Positions 7,280-14,654 of a stretch of DNA of 64,000 bases are shown here, piece by piece. The notes below the pieces were generated by a model, which worked only from the letters and a program-made list of their open reading frames with translations, was not told where the DNA came from and ran no database searches. Source of the DNA: Aeromicrobium sp. (lineage in GTDB: Bacteria > Actinomycetota > Actinomycetes > Propionibacteriales > Nocardioidaceae); the NCBI RefSeq assembly GCF_023146395.1, contig NZ_JAGLCD010000004.1, forward strand, positions 124,001-188,000, read 5' to 3'. The translations under genes were made by a program, and so were the position numbers. Position 1 is the first letter of the stretch, and each line of letters begins with the position of its first letter.

Positions 7280-8324
7280 CCGGCTCGCCGTCGGCATCGA
7301 CATCGGCGGCACCAAGATCGCCGCCGGTGTGGTCGACGAGGACGGCCGCATCCTGGCGCGTCGGCGCCGCCTGACCCCGTCGACCGACGCCGAGCTCGTG
7401 CTCACCGCGATCGCCGAGCTCACCGAGGAGCTGCGCGACGAGCACCCCGTCAAGGCCGTCGGCATCGGTGCCGCCGGGTTTATCGACGAGTCGCAGTCGA
7501 CCGTGATGTTCTCGCCGCACCTGGCGTGGCGCAACGAACCCCTGCGCGATCGCGTGGCGCGGCGCACGCGCTTGCCGGTGCTGGTCGACAACGACGCCAA
7601 CACGAGCGCCTGGGCCGAGTGGCGCTTCGGCGCGGCGCAGAACGTGCCCGACGTCGTCACGGTCACCCTCGGCACCGGCATCGGCGGCGCCATCGTGATC
7701 GACGGCCAGCCCTACCGCGGAGCGCACGGCATGGCGGGGGAGTTCGGCCACCAGCAGGTCGTGCCCGACGGGATCCTGTGCGAGTGCGGCAACCGCGGGT
7801 GCTGGGAGCAGTACGCCTCGGGTCGGGTCCTGACCCGTCGTGCCAGCGCCGAGGTCGCCGCCGGCAGCCCCGCCGGGCGCCGGCTCCTCGAGCTGGCCCA
7901 CCTCGACCACCCGACGACCAGCGGGGCGGACGTGCTCGTCGACGGCACCCACGTCACGCGACTCGCGGCCGCGGGCGACGCCACGGCCGTGGCGTGGATC
8001 GCGGAGGTGGGGCACTGGCTCGGCATCGGCCTGGCGAACCTGTCGGCCTCGATCGACCCCGGTCTGTTCGTGATCGGTGGCGGTGTCAGTGACGCCGACG
8101 AGATGCTGCTGGCCCCGGCGCGGGCCGCGCACGCCGATCAGCTCGTGGGGCGCGGGTTCCGCTCGGAGGCCCGGATCGTCCGGGCCCACCTCGGCCCTGA
8201 CGCCGGCCTGGTCGGCGCAGCCGATATGGCACGGATCAGAGCACGGCGCCGTCGTCCGGCGAATCCGGCCGGCCGCGCGCGGGTAGCCGCGAGAACAGGT
8301 AGGTCGCCCCGGCGCAGGCGATGA
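7272..8324 (+). CDS. ROK family sugar kinase (second tandem copy)
   Basis: Paralogue of the preceding ROK kinase with the same order of motifs: DIGGTKIA at 9-16, VLVDNDANTSAWAEWRFG, then the zinc site CECGNRGCWEQ. The ATG at 7272 lies inside the previous stop (ATGCCTGA, 8-nt overlap). Of 350 residues, the last 25 or so after GLVGAADMA are Arg-rich and are encoded antisense to the 3' end of the neighbouring membrane-protein gene; the first copy ends shortly after the equivalent point. The tail looks like a stop-loss extension. The substrate may differ from the first copy; residues do not settle this. Confidence 0.82.
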   Translation: MPDRLAVGIDIGGTKIAAGVVDEDGRILARRRRLTPSTDAELVLTAIAELTEELRDEHPVKAVGIGAAGFIDESQSTVMFSPHLAWRNEPLRDRVARRTRLPVLVDNDANTSAWAEWRFGAAQNVPDVVTVTLGTGIGGAIVIDGQPYRGAHGMAGEFGHQQVVPDGILCECGNRGCWEQYASGRVLTRRASAEVAAGSPAGRRLLELAHLDHPTTSGADVLVDGTHVTRLAAAGDATAVAWIAEVGHWLGIGLANLSASIDPGLFVIGGGVSDADEMLLAPARAAHADQLVGRGFRSEARIVRAHLGPDAGLVGAADMARIRARRRRPANPAGRARVAARTGRSPRRRR

Positions 8325-8658
8325 AGCCGCCCCCGAGCACCATGCCGCGCGGCAGGAAGACCCCGATCACGGTGCACACGACCAGCAGCGCCGGCACACC
8401 GAGGGCGGCGACCCACGCGACCGTCGTGGGCCACGGCATCTGCGGGATGCCGACGGGCTCGACCTGGCGGTAGAACGGCTCGTCGGGGAGGTCGTCGAAC
8501 TCAGGCTCGTCGAGCTCGACCGGGACGGCCCGCTCGGGCTGGGGACGGCGGGGCTCGGGCGGCGGCTCAGCGCTGCGCAGGTCGTCGGGCAGCTCCAGGT
8601 CGAGCCCCTCGACGATCTTGTCGAAGCGGGTGCGCATGCGGTCGGCGTCGTCAGGCAC
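8236..8658 (-). CDS. Two-TM conserved actinobacterial membrane protein
   Basis: A 140-residue protein of unknown function. The first half is acidic and Pro-rich (cytoplasmic by charge). Two hydrophobic segments follow (VAWVAALGVPALLVVCTVIGVF and MVLGGGFIACAGATYLF). The GTG at 8658 overlaps the upstream hydrolase stop by 8 nt (GTGCCTGA); an ATG at 8637 is also possible. Its 3' end overlaps the convergent ROK gene by 89 nt. I recognise the layout as common in actinobacteria but no named domain. Confidence 0.7.
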   Translation of the reverse strand: MPDDADRMRTRFDKIVEGLDLELPDDLRSAEPPPEPRRPQPERAVPVELDEPEFDDLPDEPFYRQVEPVGIPQMPWPTTVAWVAALGVPALLVVCTVIGVFLPRGMVLGGGFIACAGATYLFSRLPARGRPDSPDDGAVL

Positions 8659-9451
8659 CCCGGCCTCCGGAGGTCCCGCCCGAGACGTGCTGCGCCACGA
8701 ACTCGTCGGTGCGGGCGAAGATCAGCGGAGCGTCGTGGTCGAGCGTCGCGACGTGGAAGCTGTCGGTCAGCGTGACGTCGTCGACGACGCTCGACGAGAT
8801 GCCCGCCAGGACGAGCTCGCGGGACCAGGAGTCCACGACGTGGTCGTCGGTCGAGCGGAAGTACAGCAGCGGCGCCCGGACCTGGCCGAGGTCGCGGCGC
8901 ACCTCGGCCCAGAGCTTGGTCATCGAGGCGAGGGCCTTGAGCGGCGTGCGGTCGTAGCCGTACTCGTCGGTGCCGGGTCGCTTGATGTCGTTGCCGATGC
9001 CGGGCATCGACGGCAGCACGTGCTGCAGCACCGGCACGAGCTTCAGGTCCTTGCGGCGCGAGGCGATCGCGGGATTGACCACGACGACGGCGTCGACGGC
9101 GTCGGCGTGCTGCTCGGCCAGCTTCAGGGCCAGGCATCCGCCCATCGAGAGGCCGCCCACGACGACGTGGTCGCAGCGTTCGCGCAGCTCCAGGAACGCA
9201 GCCTCGACCGTGCCGTACCAGTCCTGCCAGCGCGTCCGGTTCATGTCCTGCCACGTGGTGCCGTGCCCGGGCAACCGCGGCACCCGCACGGAGTGCCCCT
9301 GGGCGACGAGGTGCTCGCCCCACGGGACCATCGACGCGGGGGAACCGGTGAAGCCGTGGCTCAGCAGGAATCCGAGAGTCCCGCCGTCGTGGGAGAGCGG
9401 GGCGGCCTCCGGCCGGACGCCGGTACCGGATGCGGGTGTGGGGCTCGCCAT
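8651..9451 (-). CDS. Alpha/beta hydrolase (carboxylesterase or monoacylglycerol lipase type)
   Basis: Probable esterase or lipase of 266 residues. The fold markers are LLSHGFTGSP (oxyanion region, about 35-44), the nucleophile elbow GLSMGG (Ser in the middle), and an Asp (TDDHVVD) and His (FHVATLDHD) near the C-terminus that would complete the triad. The ATG at 9451 is chosen because TACGAT ends 6 nt upstream (leaderless); an ORF extension to 9478 would pass through that promoter. It is divergent from the plsC-type gene, which suits a lipid role, but the substrate is not shown. Confidence 0.82.
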   Translation of the reverse strand: MASPTPASGTGVRPEAAPLSHDGGTLGFLLSHGFTGSPASMVPWGEHLVAQGHSVRVPRLPGHGTTWQDMNRTRWQDWYGTVEAAFLELRERCDHVVVGGLSMGGCLALKLAEQHADAVDAVVVVNPAIASRRKDLKLVPVLQHVLPSMPGIGNDIKRPGTDEYGYDRTPLKALASMTKLWAEVRRDLGQVRAPLLYFRSTDDHVVDSWSRELVLAGISSSVVDDVTLTDSFHVATLDHDAPLIFARTDEFVAQHVSGGTSGGRGA

Positions 9452-9457
9452 GACGCC

Positions 9458-9491
9458 ATCGTATGTCGCCCAGGTCACGTCGGAGTAGAGT
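9458..9491. promoter_or_regulatory. Divergent promoters: hydrolase (minus) and acyltransferase (plus)
   Basis: Minus-strand TACGAT at 9458-9463 serves the leaderless hydrolase. Plus-strand TAGAGT at 9486-9491 would start the acyltransferase mRNA near 9498, leaving room for its GAAGGAGG ribosome site at 9507-9514. Confidence 0.5.
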
Positions 9492-9519
9492 CGTCGCCGA
9501 CTGCCTGAAGGAGGCCGCG

Positions 9520-10254
9520 TTGTTCTACTGGTTCCTCAAGTTCCTCGCCCTGGGACCGTTGCTGCGCGTCGTCTTTCGACCGTGGGCCGAGGGCCTCGAG
9601 AACGTCCCCAAGGACGGCGGCGTGATCCTGGCCTGCAACCACCTGTCCTACAGCGACTGGCTCTTCATGCCGCTGGTCCTCTCGCGGCGGGTCACGTTCG
9701 TGGCCAAGGCCGAGTACTTCGAGGGCCCCGGGGTCAAGGGATGGCTGCAGAAGACGTTCTTCTCCGGCTCGGGTCAGGTGCCGATCGACCGCACGAGCGG
9801 CTCGGCCGCCGCCGGCGCGATCAAGACCCAGCTGCGGCTGCTGGGGGAGGGCCAGATGTGCGGCATCTTCCCCGAGGGCACGCGCTCGCACGACGGCAAG
9901 CTCTACCGGGGGCGCACGGGCGTCGCCCGGATCGCGCTGGAGTCCGGCGTCCCCGTGGTGCCGGTCGCCGTGATCGGCACCGATGTCGTGGCGCCGCCCG
10001 GCAAGGTGTTCGGCAAGCGCATCCGGCCGGGCGTGAGGTTCGGGGCGCCGCTCGACTTCAGCCGCTACGAGGGCATGGAGGGCGACCGGTACATCCTGCG
10101 GGCCATCACCGACGAGATCATGTACGAGATCATGCGGCTGTCCGACCAGGAGTACGTCGACCTGTACGCGCAGGACGCGAAGAAGCTCAGCCAGAAGGCC
10201 GTCGAGGACGCCGAGGCGGCCGAGGTCCACGAGGAGCTGGGTTCCGGACGCTGA
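9520..10254 (+). CDS. 1-acyl-sn-glycerol-3-phosphate acyltransferase (PlsC family)
   Basis: Membrane-associated acyltransferase making phosphatidic acid from lysophosphatidate, in phospholipid synthesis. 244 residues. The HX4D motif NHLSYSD lies near 40-46 and FPEGTRS near 117-123; a hydrophobic N-terminus (FYWFLKFLALGPLL) would sit on the membrane. The start is a TTG, chosen because a strong GAAGGAGG lies 6 nt before it and the protein then begins at the usual point; the frame is open further upstream but there is no supporting signal. The DAHP synthase gene follows with its own promoter. Confidence 0.88.
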   Translation: MFYWFLKFLALGPLLRVVFRPWAEGLENVPKDGGVILACNHLSYSDWLFMPLVLSRRVTFVAKAEYFEGPGVKGWLQKTFFSGSGQVPIDRTSGSAAAGAIKTQLRLLGEGQMCGIFPEGTRSHDGKLYRGRTGVARIALESGVPVVPVAVIGTDVVAPPGKVFGKRIRPGVRFGAPLDFSRYEGMEGDRYILRAITDEIMYEIMRLSDQEYVDLYAQDAKKLSQKAVEDAEAAEVHEELGSGR

Positions 10255-10284
10255 GGCGGGGGTACCTCGCTGCGGCCAGGCTTA

Positions 10285-10290
10285 TATCCT
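10285..10290 (+). promoter_or_regulatory. -10 element of leaderless aroG promoter
   Basis: TATCCT is followed by 6 nt and the GTG at 10297. No clear -35. Confidence 0.55.
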
Positions 10291-10296
10291 GGGCCG

Positions 10297-11637
10297 GTGA
10301 GCATCCCCAGCCTGGCTGACCTGCACGCCATCGGAGCGGCGCAGCAGCCCACGTACTCGGACCCGGCCGCGCGCGACGCGGCCGTCGACACCCTGCGACG
10401 CATGCCGCCGCTGGTGTTTGCCGGCGAGTGCGACGCGCTGCGTGACCGTCTCGCCCAGGTGGCGCGCGGCGAGGCGTTCCTGCTGCAGGGTGGTGACTGT
10501 GCCGAGACGTTCGAGGGCGTCACGGCCGACAACGTCCGCAACAAGCTGCGGGTGCTGCTCTCGATGGCCGTCGTGCTCACGTACGCCGCGAGCGTCCCGG
10601 TCGTCAAGGTCGGGCGCCTGGCCGGTCAGTACGCCAAGCCGCGGTCGTCCGACACCGAGACGCGCGACGGTGTGACCCTGCCGGCCTACCGGGGCGACGC
10701 GGTCAACGGCTTCGACTTCGAGCCCGCGGCGCGCGCGCACGACCCGCAGCGTCTCGTCGACGTCTACAACGCCTCCTCGTCCACGCTGAACCTGGCCCGC
10801 GCCTTCACCAAGGGCGGCTACGCCGATCTGCGTCAGATGCACGCCTGGAACAACGACTTCGTCCGCAGCAGCCCGCTCGGGCAGCGGTACGAGTCGATGG
10901 GCCGCGAGATCGACAAGGCCCTGTCGTTCATGGACGCCATCGGCGTCGACCCGGCGCAGCTCCACACGGTCGACTTCTACTCCTCGCACGAGGCGCTCCT
11001 GCTGGAGTACGAGCACGCGCTCACCCGTATCGACTCGCGCACCGAGCAGCCCTACGACGTCTCGGCGCACTTCCTCTGGATCGGCGAGCGCACGCGCCAG
11101 CTCGACGGGGCGCACGTCGAGCTGCTGAGCCGCATCGCCAACCCGGTGGGGGTCAAGCTCGGTCCCACGACCACCGCCGACGACGCGATCGCGCTGGCCG
11201 AGAAGCTCAACCCCGACCGTGTCCCGGGCAAGCTGACGTTCATCACGCGCTTCGGTGCGGGCAAGATCCGCGACGGTCTGCCGCACATCGTGGAGAAGGT
11301 CACGGCCGCGGGCATCGAGGCGGCGTGGGTCTGCGACCCGATGCACGGCAACACCTTCGCGACCGACAACGGCTACAAGACCCGCGAGTTCGACGACGTC
11401 ATCGACGAGGTCCGCGGTTTCTTCGAGGTGCACCGCTCGCTCGGCACCTGGCCCGGCGGCGTGCACGTCGAGCTGACCGGCGACGACGTCACCGAGTGCA
11501 TCGGCGGCGGCCACCGCCTCTCGGCGGCGGACCTGTCGACCCGCTACGAGACGCTGTGCGACCCGCGCCTGAACCGTGCGCAGTCGCTCGAGCTCGCCTT
11601 CCTCGTCGCCCAGATGCTCGGCGAGGCGACCGACTGA
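10297..11637 (+). CDS. aroG: Class II 3-deoxy-7-phosphoheptulonate (DAHP) synthase
   Basis: First step of the shikimate pathway: condenses phosphoenolpyruvate and erythrose 4-phosphate. The 446-residue length and the motif LLQGGDCAETF (near 67-77, metal-binding Cys) mark the plant-like class II enzyme used by actinobacteria. KPRSSDTETRDGVTLPAYRGD and the C-terminal HVELTGDDVTECIGGG are also typical. It starts with a leaderless GTG. It is a single gene followed by a 337-bp gap rich in inverted repeats. Feedback regulation cannot be judged from sequence. Confidence 0.93.
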   Translation: MSIPSLADLHAIGAAQQPTYSDPAARDAAVDTLRRMPPLVFAGECDALRDRLAQVARGEAFLLQGGDCAETFEGVTADNVRNKLRVLLSMAVVLTYAASVPVVKVGRLAGQYAKPRSSDTETRDGVTLPAYRGDAVNGFDFEPAARAHDPQRLVDVYNASSSTLNLARAFTKGGYADLRQMHAWNNDFVRSSPLGQRYESMGREIDKALSFMDAIGVDPAQLHTVDFYSSHEALLLEYEHALTRIDSRTEQPYDVSAHFLWIGERTRQLDGAHVELLSRIANPVGVKLGPTTTADDAIALAEKLNPDRVPGKLTFITRFGAGKIRDGLPHIVEKVTAAGIEAAWVCDPMHGNTFATDNGYKTREFDDVIDEVRGFFEVHRSLGTWPGGVHVELTGDDVTECIGGGHRLSAADLSTRYETLCDPRLNRAQSLELAFLVAQMLGEATD

Positions 11638-11759
11638 CGGTTCGCCGGTGGTGCGGCGCCTCGGGGTGCCGGCGTGAGGTGCGGTGCGGGTCTGGTGACG
11701 CGACAAGCGGCACGGACCAGCGAGCGGGCTAGCGGGTGCCGTCAGGTAGCGGTTCGCGG

Positions 11760-11831
11760 GACTTCCCACGGCAGTCGGTGACTTCGCACGGCACACGTGC
11801 CGTGCGAAGTCACCAGCTGCCGTGCGACGTG
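11760..11831. repeat. 72-nt symmetric inverted repeat built of four copies of one unit
   Basis: The unit GACTTCSCACGGCA occurs at 11760-11773 and 11780-11793 forwards, and inverted at 11798-11811 and (degenerate) about 11818-11831. Both pairs have a 20-nt period, and the whole is symmetric about 11795-11796. The inner part forms an 18-bp stem with a 2-nt centre, and ACGGCAG/CTGCCGT adds seven outer pairs (11768-11823). It may be a bidirectional terminator or a REP-type element. Confidence 0.75.
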
Positions 11832-11899
11832 CGGCCGGCCATCGCCTGGGGACGACCCCGACCCCACGTCCTGGTCTCCGGCTGCTTGTCCTGCACCAT

Positions 11900-11952
11900 T
11901 CCGCCGGGCCGCACTCCCGGCGGACATTCCGCCGGGCCGTGCTCCCGGCGGA
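11900..11952. repeat. Two tandem 25-nt hairpins, 28-nt period
   Basis: TCCGCCGGG and CCCGGCGGA pair perfectly in each copy (11900-11924 and 11928-11952). The stems are identical; only the 7-nt loops differ, at two bases. It lies just after the aroG gap repeat and 23 bp from the CMD gene's stop. Confidence 0.75.
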
Positions 11953-11974
11953 CGACCCCGCACGAGCTGCCCGG

Positions 11975-12508
11975 TCACGCCTCGGGCTGGACCCGCAGGG
12001 TCATGAGCGTCGTGGCCAGCGAGTCGTACTGACCGCAGAGCAGGCAGAACTCGATCAGCGTCGCCTCGTCGAGGTGCTGCTGCAACGCGGCCCACGCGGT
12101 CTCGTCGATGTCGCGCTGGGTCACGAACTGGTGGGCGCCCTCGAGCAGGGCCCGCTCACGCCGGCTCCAGCCGTCCCAGTGACGGTCGCCGGCGTGCTCG
12201 ACCTGCTCGGCGGTCAGGCCGACGCGCCGGCCGATGCGCCGGTGATGGTTCAGCTCGTACTCGCACTCGCGGGTCGAGGCGACGTGCAGGATCACGAGCT
12301 CGGTCTCGCGGCGCGGCAGCCGGCCGCCCGGCATCAGGCGTCCCGAGTACCAGAGCCAGGCACGGAACAGCCCGCGCTGGCGCCCCAGGGTCGTGAAGAT
12401 GTGGGGGCGGGGCCCGCCCACGACCTTGCCGGCGATCGTGGCGATGCCGTGGTTGACGAGCCCGAGCTCGCGGCGACCGCCGGGAGCGATGCGCGGGGTG
12501 GAGTCCAT
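11975..12508 (-). CDS. Carboxymuconolactone decarboxylase (CMD/AhpD-like) family protein
   Basis: 177-residue protein of the AhpD-like CMD superfamily. The helix ELVILHVASTRECEYELNHH carries the Glu-Cys...His residues typical of the family's active-site helix, and GLTAEQVEH follows as usual. Only one Cys is in the motif position rather than a CxxC pair, so a peroxidase-reductant role is unlikely. The ATG at 12508 is leaderless (TAGGAT 7 nt upstream). It sits alone between aroG (convergent) and the PASTA kinase gene. The substrate is unknown. Confidence 0.78.
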   Translation of the reverse strand: MDSTPRIAPGGRRELGLVNHGIATIAGKVVGGPRPHIFTTLGRQRGLFRAWLWYSGRLMPGGRLPRRETELVILHVASTRECEYELNHHRRIGRRVGLTAEQVEHAGDRHWDGWSRRERALLEGAHQFVTQRDIDETAWAALQQHLDEATLIEFCLLCGQYDSLATTLMTLRVQPEA

Positions 12509-12515
12509 GCCGCAG

Positions 12516-12521
12516 ATCCTA
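12516..12521 (-). promoter_or_regulatory. -10 element of leaderless CMD gene promoter
   Basis: Minus-strand TAGGAT ends 7 nt before the ATG at 12508. It lies in the short gap after the kinase gene. Confidence 0.5.
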
Positions 12522-12531
12522 GACGTCTGTC

Positions 12532-14583
12532 TCAGTTGATGCCGAGGATCTGCACCGTCGAGCCGCGCTTGACCGTGCTGCCCGGCGAGGGGGTCTGGGC
12601 CCGGACCTCGAAGTTGCCGTTGCCGAAGAGAACCTGGACCTGGAGCCCCGCCGCCTCGAGGGTCGATTGCGCCTCGTTCTTGCGCATGCCCTCGACATCG
12701 GGGACCTGGACGACGTCGGGGCCCTTGGAGACGACGATCGTGATCGCGTCACCGCGCAGCTTGGTGCCGCTCGCAGGGTCCTGACGGATCACGGTGCCCG
12801 CAGGCACGGAGTCGCTGAACTCCTCCTGCGCCGTGACCGTGAACCCGATGTCCTGCAGGCCCGAGGTCGCGGCCTCGCGCGTCTGACCGGTGAAGTCCTG
12901 CACCTCGAGGGGCTCGCGACCCTTGCTGACCACGACGTCGATCGCGGTGTCGCGCTTGACCTGGTCACCCACGGCGACGCCCTCGACGCCGATGATCTGA
13001 CCTTCGGGCACGTCCTGGTCGAAGGCCTCGGTCTGGTCGCCGAGCTTCAGCTTGGTCTCCTCGAGGATGGCCTCGGCCGCCTCGGGGGTCTGACCGCGAA
13101 GGTCGGGGACCTTGTAACGCTCCGGCCCCTTCGACACGACGGCCTGGATGCGGTCGCCGGGCAGGATGCGGTCGCCCGGGCCGGGGCTGGTGGAGATGAC
13201 CGAGCCGAGCGGCACGGTCTCGGAGAAGTCGCGGGAGTCGACCGTGAAGGTGTACCCGGCCTTCTCGGCGGCGGTCTGGGCCTGCTGCTCGGTCATGTTG
13301 ACCAGGCTGGGCGTCGACTCGTAGCGACCGATGCCGAAGTACCACCCGCCGAGTCCGGCGAGCAGCGTGAGGAGCAGGGCCAGGATCAGCAGCACGCGAC
13401 CGCGTCGCGAGGTCTGGCGGTCGTTGCCCTGAGGTTCCGGGCCGGGTGCCGGCGTGGGAGCGGGGCGGTGCGGCGGCTCCGGGGGAGCCGGGGCCGCGTC
13501 CTGCGGCGTCGGACCGGGTGCGGGCGTCATCGCTGTGGCACCGCCGAGGACCATCGTGGACGTGCCCACGTCCGCTCCTGCCCCGGCGACGACCTCGGTG
13601 TCGGCACCGTCGTCGGCCGATCCGGCCCGTCCGGCCACCGGGGCCGTGTCGACCTCGGCGCCGGCGTCGGACGTGCTCGGGGTGACCGGTGTCGGGCGCA
13701 GGTCGGCGGCGAGCTCGGGGTCGTCCTCGAGGCCGTCGCGCAGCGCCCGTTGGACCTGGCGCAGCTGCTGCAGGAGCACGCGCGCATCGGCCGAGCGGCG
13801 GTCGCGGTCGCGGCTCGTGGCGCGGGCCACCAGCGCGTCCATGTAGTCGGGGAGCCCGGGGCGCTGGGCCGACGGCGGGCCGATGTCCTCGTGGACGTGC
13901 TTGTACGCGACCTGGATCGGCGACTCGGCGTGGTGCGGCTTGAGGCCCGTGAGCATCTCGTAGAGCATCGCGCCGACCGAGTAGACGTCGGACCGGGCAT
14001 CCGTGCCGGCGTTCACGACCACCTCGGGGGCGAGGTAGGAGACCGTGCCGATCAGTGTCTTGCCCGTCGCGGTCGTGGCCGAGCTCACGGCCCGGGCCAG
14101 CCCGAAGTCGGCCACCTTGACGTCGCCGTCGGGGGTGATGAGCACGTTCTCGGGCTTGATGTCGCGGTGCACGATGCCGGCGTCGTGGGCTGCGACCAGC
14201 GCGATCAGGACCTGCTCGACCAGGTCCAGCGCGCGCAGGGTGGGCATGGGGGACTCGTGGCGCATGACCTCGCGCAGCGTGCGGCCCGGGACGAGCTCCA
14301 TCACCAGGTAGGTGATGGGACCGTCGCTGCCCTGGTCGAACACGGCGACGACGTTGTGGTGGTTCAGGCGTGCGGCGGACTTGGCCTCACGCTGGAACCG
14401 CTCCGTGAACTGATCGGTGTCGCCGAGGCCGTGGTGCATGATCTTGACCGCGACCTCGCGGTCGAGCCGGGTGTCCTGCGCCGTGAAGACGCTGGCCATG
14501 CCGCCGCGTGCGATGAATCCGGTGATGCGGTACCGGTCGTGCACGAGCTGGCCGATCATGGCGTCGTCGCCCACGACTGCCAT
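12532..14583 (-). CDS. PASTA-domain serine/threonine protein kinase (PknB-like)
   Basis: Transmembrane Ser/Thr kinase that senses muropeptides or lipid II and phosphorylates cell-wall and division proteins. 683 residues. The kinase domain is about 18-280 (glycine loop IARGGMASVF, catalytic Lys in VAVKIM, HRDIKPEN, DFGLA). A Pro/Ala-rich juxtamembrane linker follows, then one membrane helix (VLLILALLLTLLAGLGGWYF) and four extracellular PASTA repeats ending at the C-terminus. The ATG at 14583 has GAGGAGG upstream on its strand. It is not adjacent to pknA/rodA/pbpA as in the classical locus, so it is probably a second kinase; its nearness to the dcw cluster is suggestive only. Confidence 0.93.
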   Translation of the reverse strand: MAVVGDDAMIGQLVHDRYRITGFIARGGMASVFTAQDTRLDREVAVKIMHHGLGDTDQFTERFQREAKSAARLNHHNVVAVFDQGSDGPITYLVMELVPGRTLREVMRHESPMPTLRALDLVEQVLIALVAAHDAGIVHRDIKPENVLITPDGDVKVADFGLARAVSSATTATGKTLIGTVSYLAPEVVVNAGTDARSDVYSVGAMLYEMLTGLKPHHAESPIQVAYKHVHEDIGPPSAQRPGLPDYMDALVARATSRDRDRRSADARVLLQQLRQVQRALRDGLEDDPELAADLRPTPVTPSTSDAGAEVDTAPVAGRAGSADDGADTEVVAGAGADVGTSTMVLGGATAMTPAPGPTPQDAAPAPPEPPHRPAPTPAPGPEPQGNDRQTSRRGRVLLILALLLTLLAGLGGWYFGIGRYESTPSLVNMTEQQAQTAAEKAGYTFTVDSRDFSETVPLGSVISTSPGPGDRILPGDRIQAVVSKGPERYKVPDLRGQTPEAAEAILEETKLKLGDQTEAFDQDVPEGQIIGVEGVAVGDQVKRDTAIDVVVSKGREPLEVQDFTGQTREAATSGLQDIGFTVTAQEEFSDSVPAGTVIRQDPASGTKLRGDAITIVVSKGPDVVQVPDVEGMRKNEAQSTLEAAGLQVQVLFGNGNFEVRAQTPSPGSTVKRGSTVQILGIN

Positions 14584-14639
14584 GCTCCACCTCCTCGCGC
14601 GCAGACCGACGGGCCGCCGGTCAGCGGCCCTGCCCCGCG

Positions 14640-14645
14640 AGTCTA
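14640..14645 (-). promoter_or_regulatory. -10 element for the PASTA kinase gene
   Basis: Minus-strand TAGACT lies 56 nt before the kinase ATG and leaves a short leader with the GAGGAGG site. Confidence 0.45.
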
Positions 14646-14654
14646 GTGAGTGGG

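Larger units (their letters stand above)
11638..11974. other. Intergenic region carrying two repeat structures, no gene seen
   Basis: This 337-bp gap lies between the convergent aroG and CMD-protein genes. It holds a 72-nt symmetric repeat (11760-11831) and two tandem hairpins (11900-11952). I see no ORF with start signals, tRNA or intrinsic terminator with a T-run. Confidence 0.7.
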
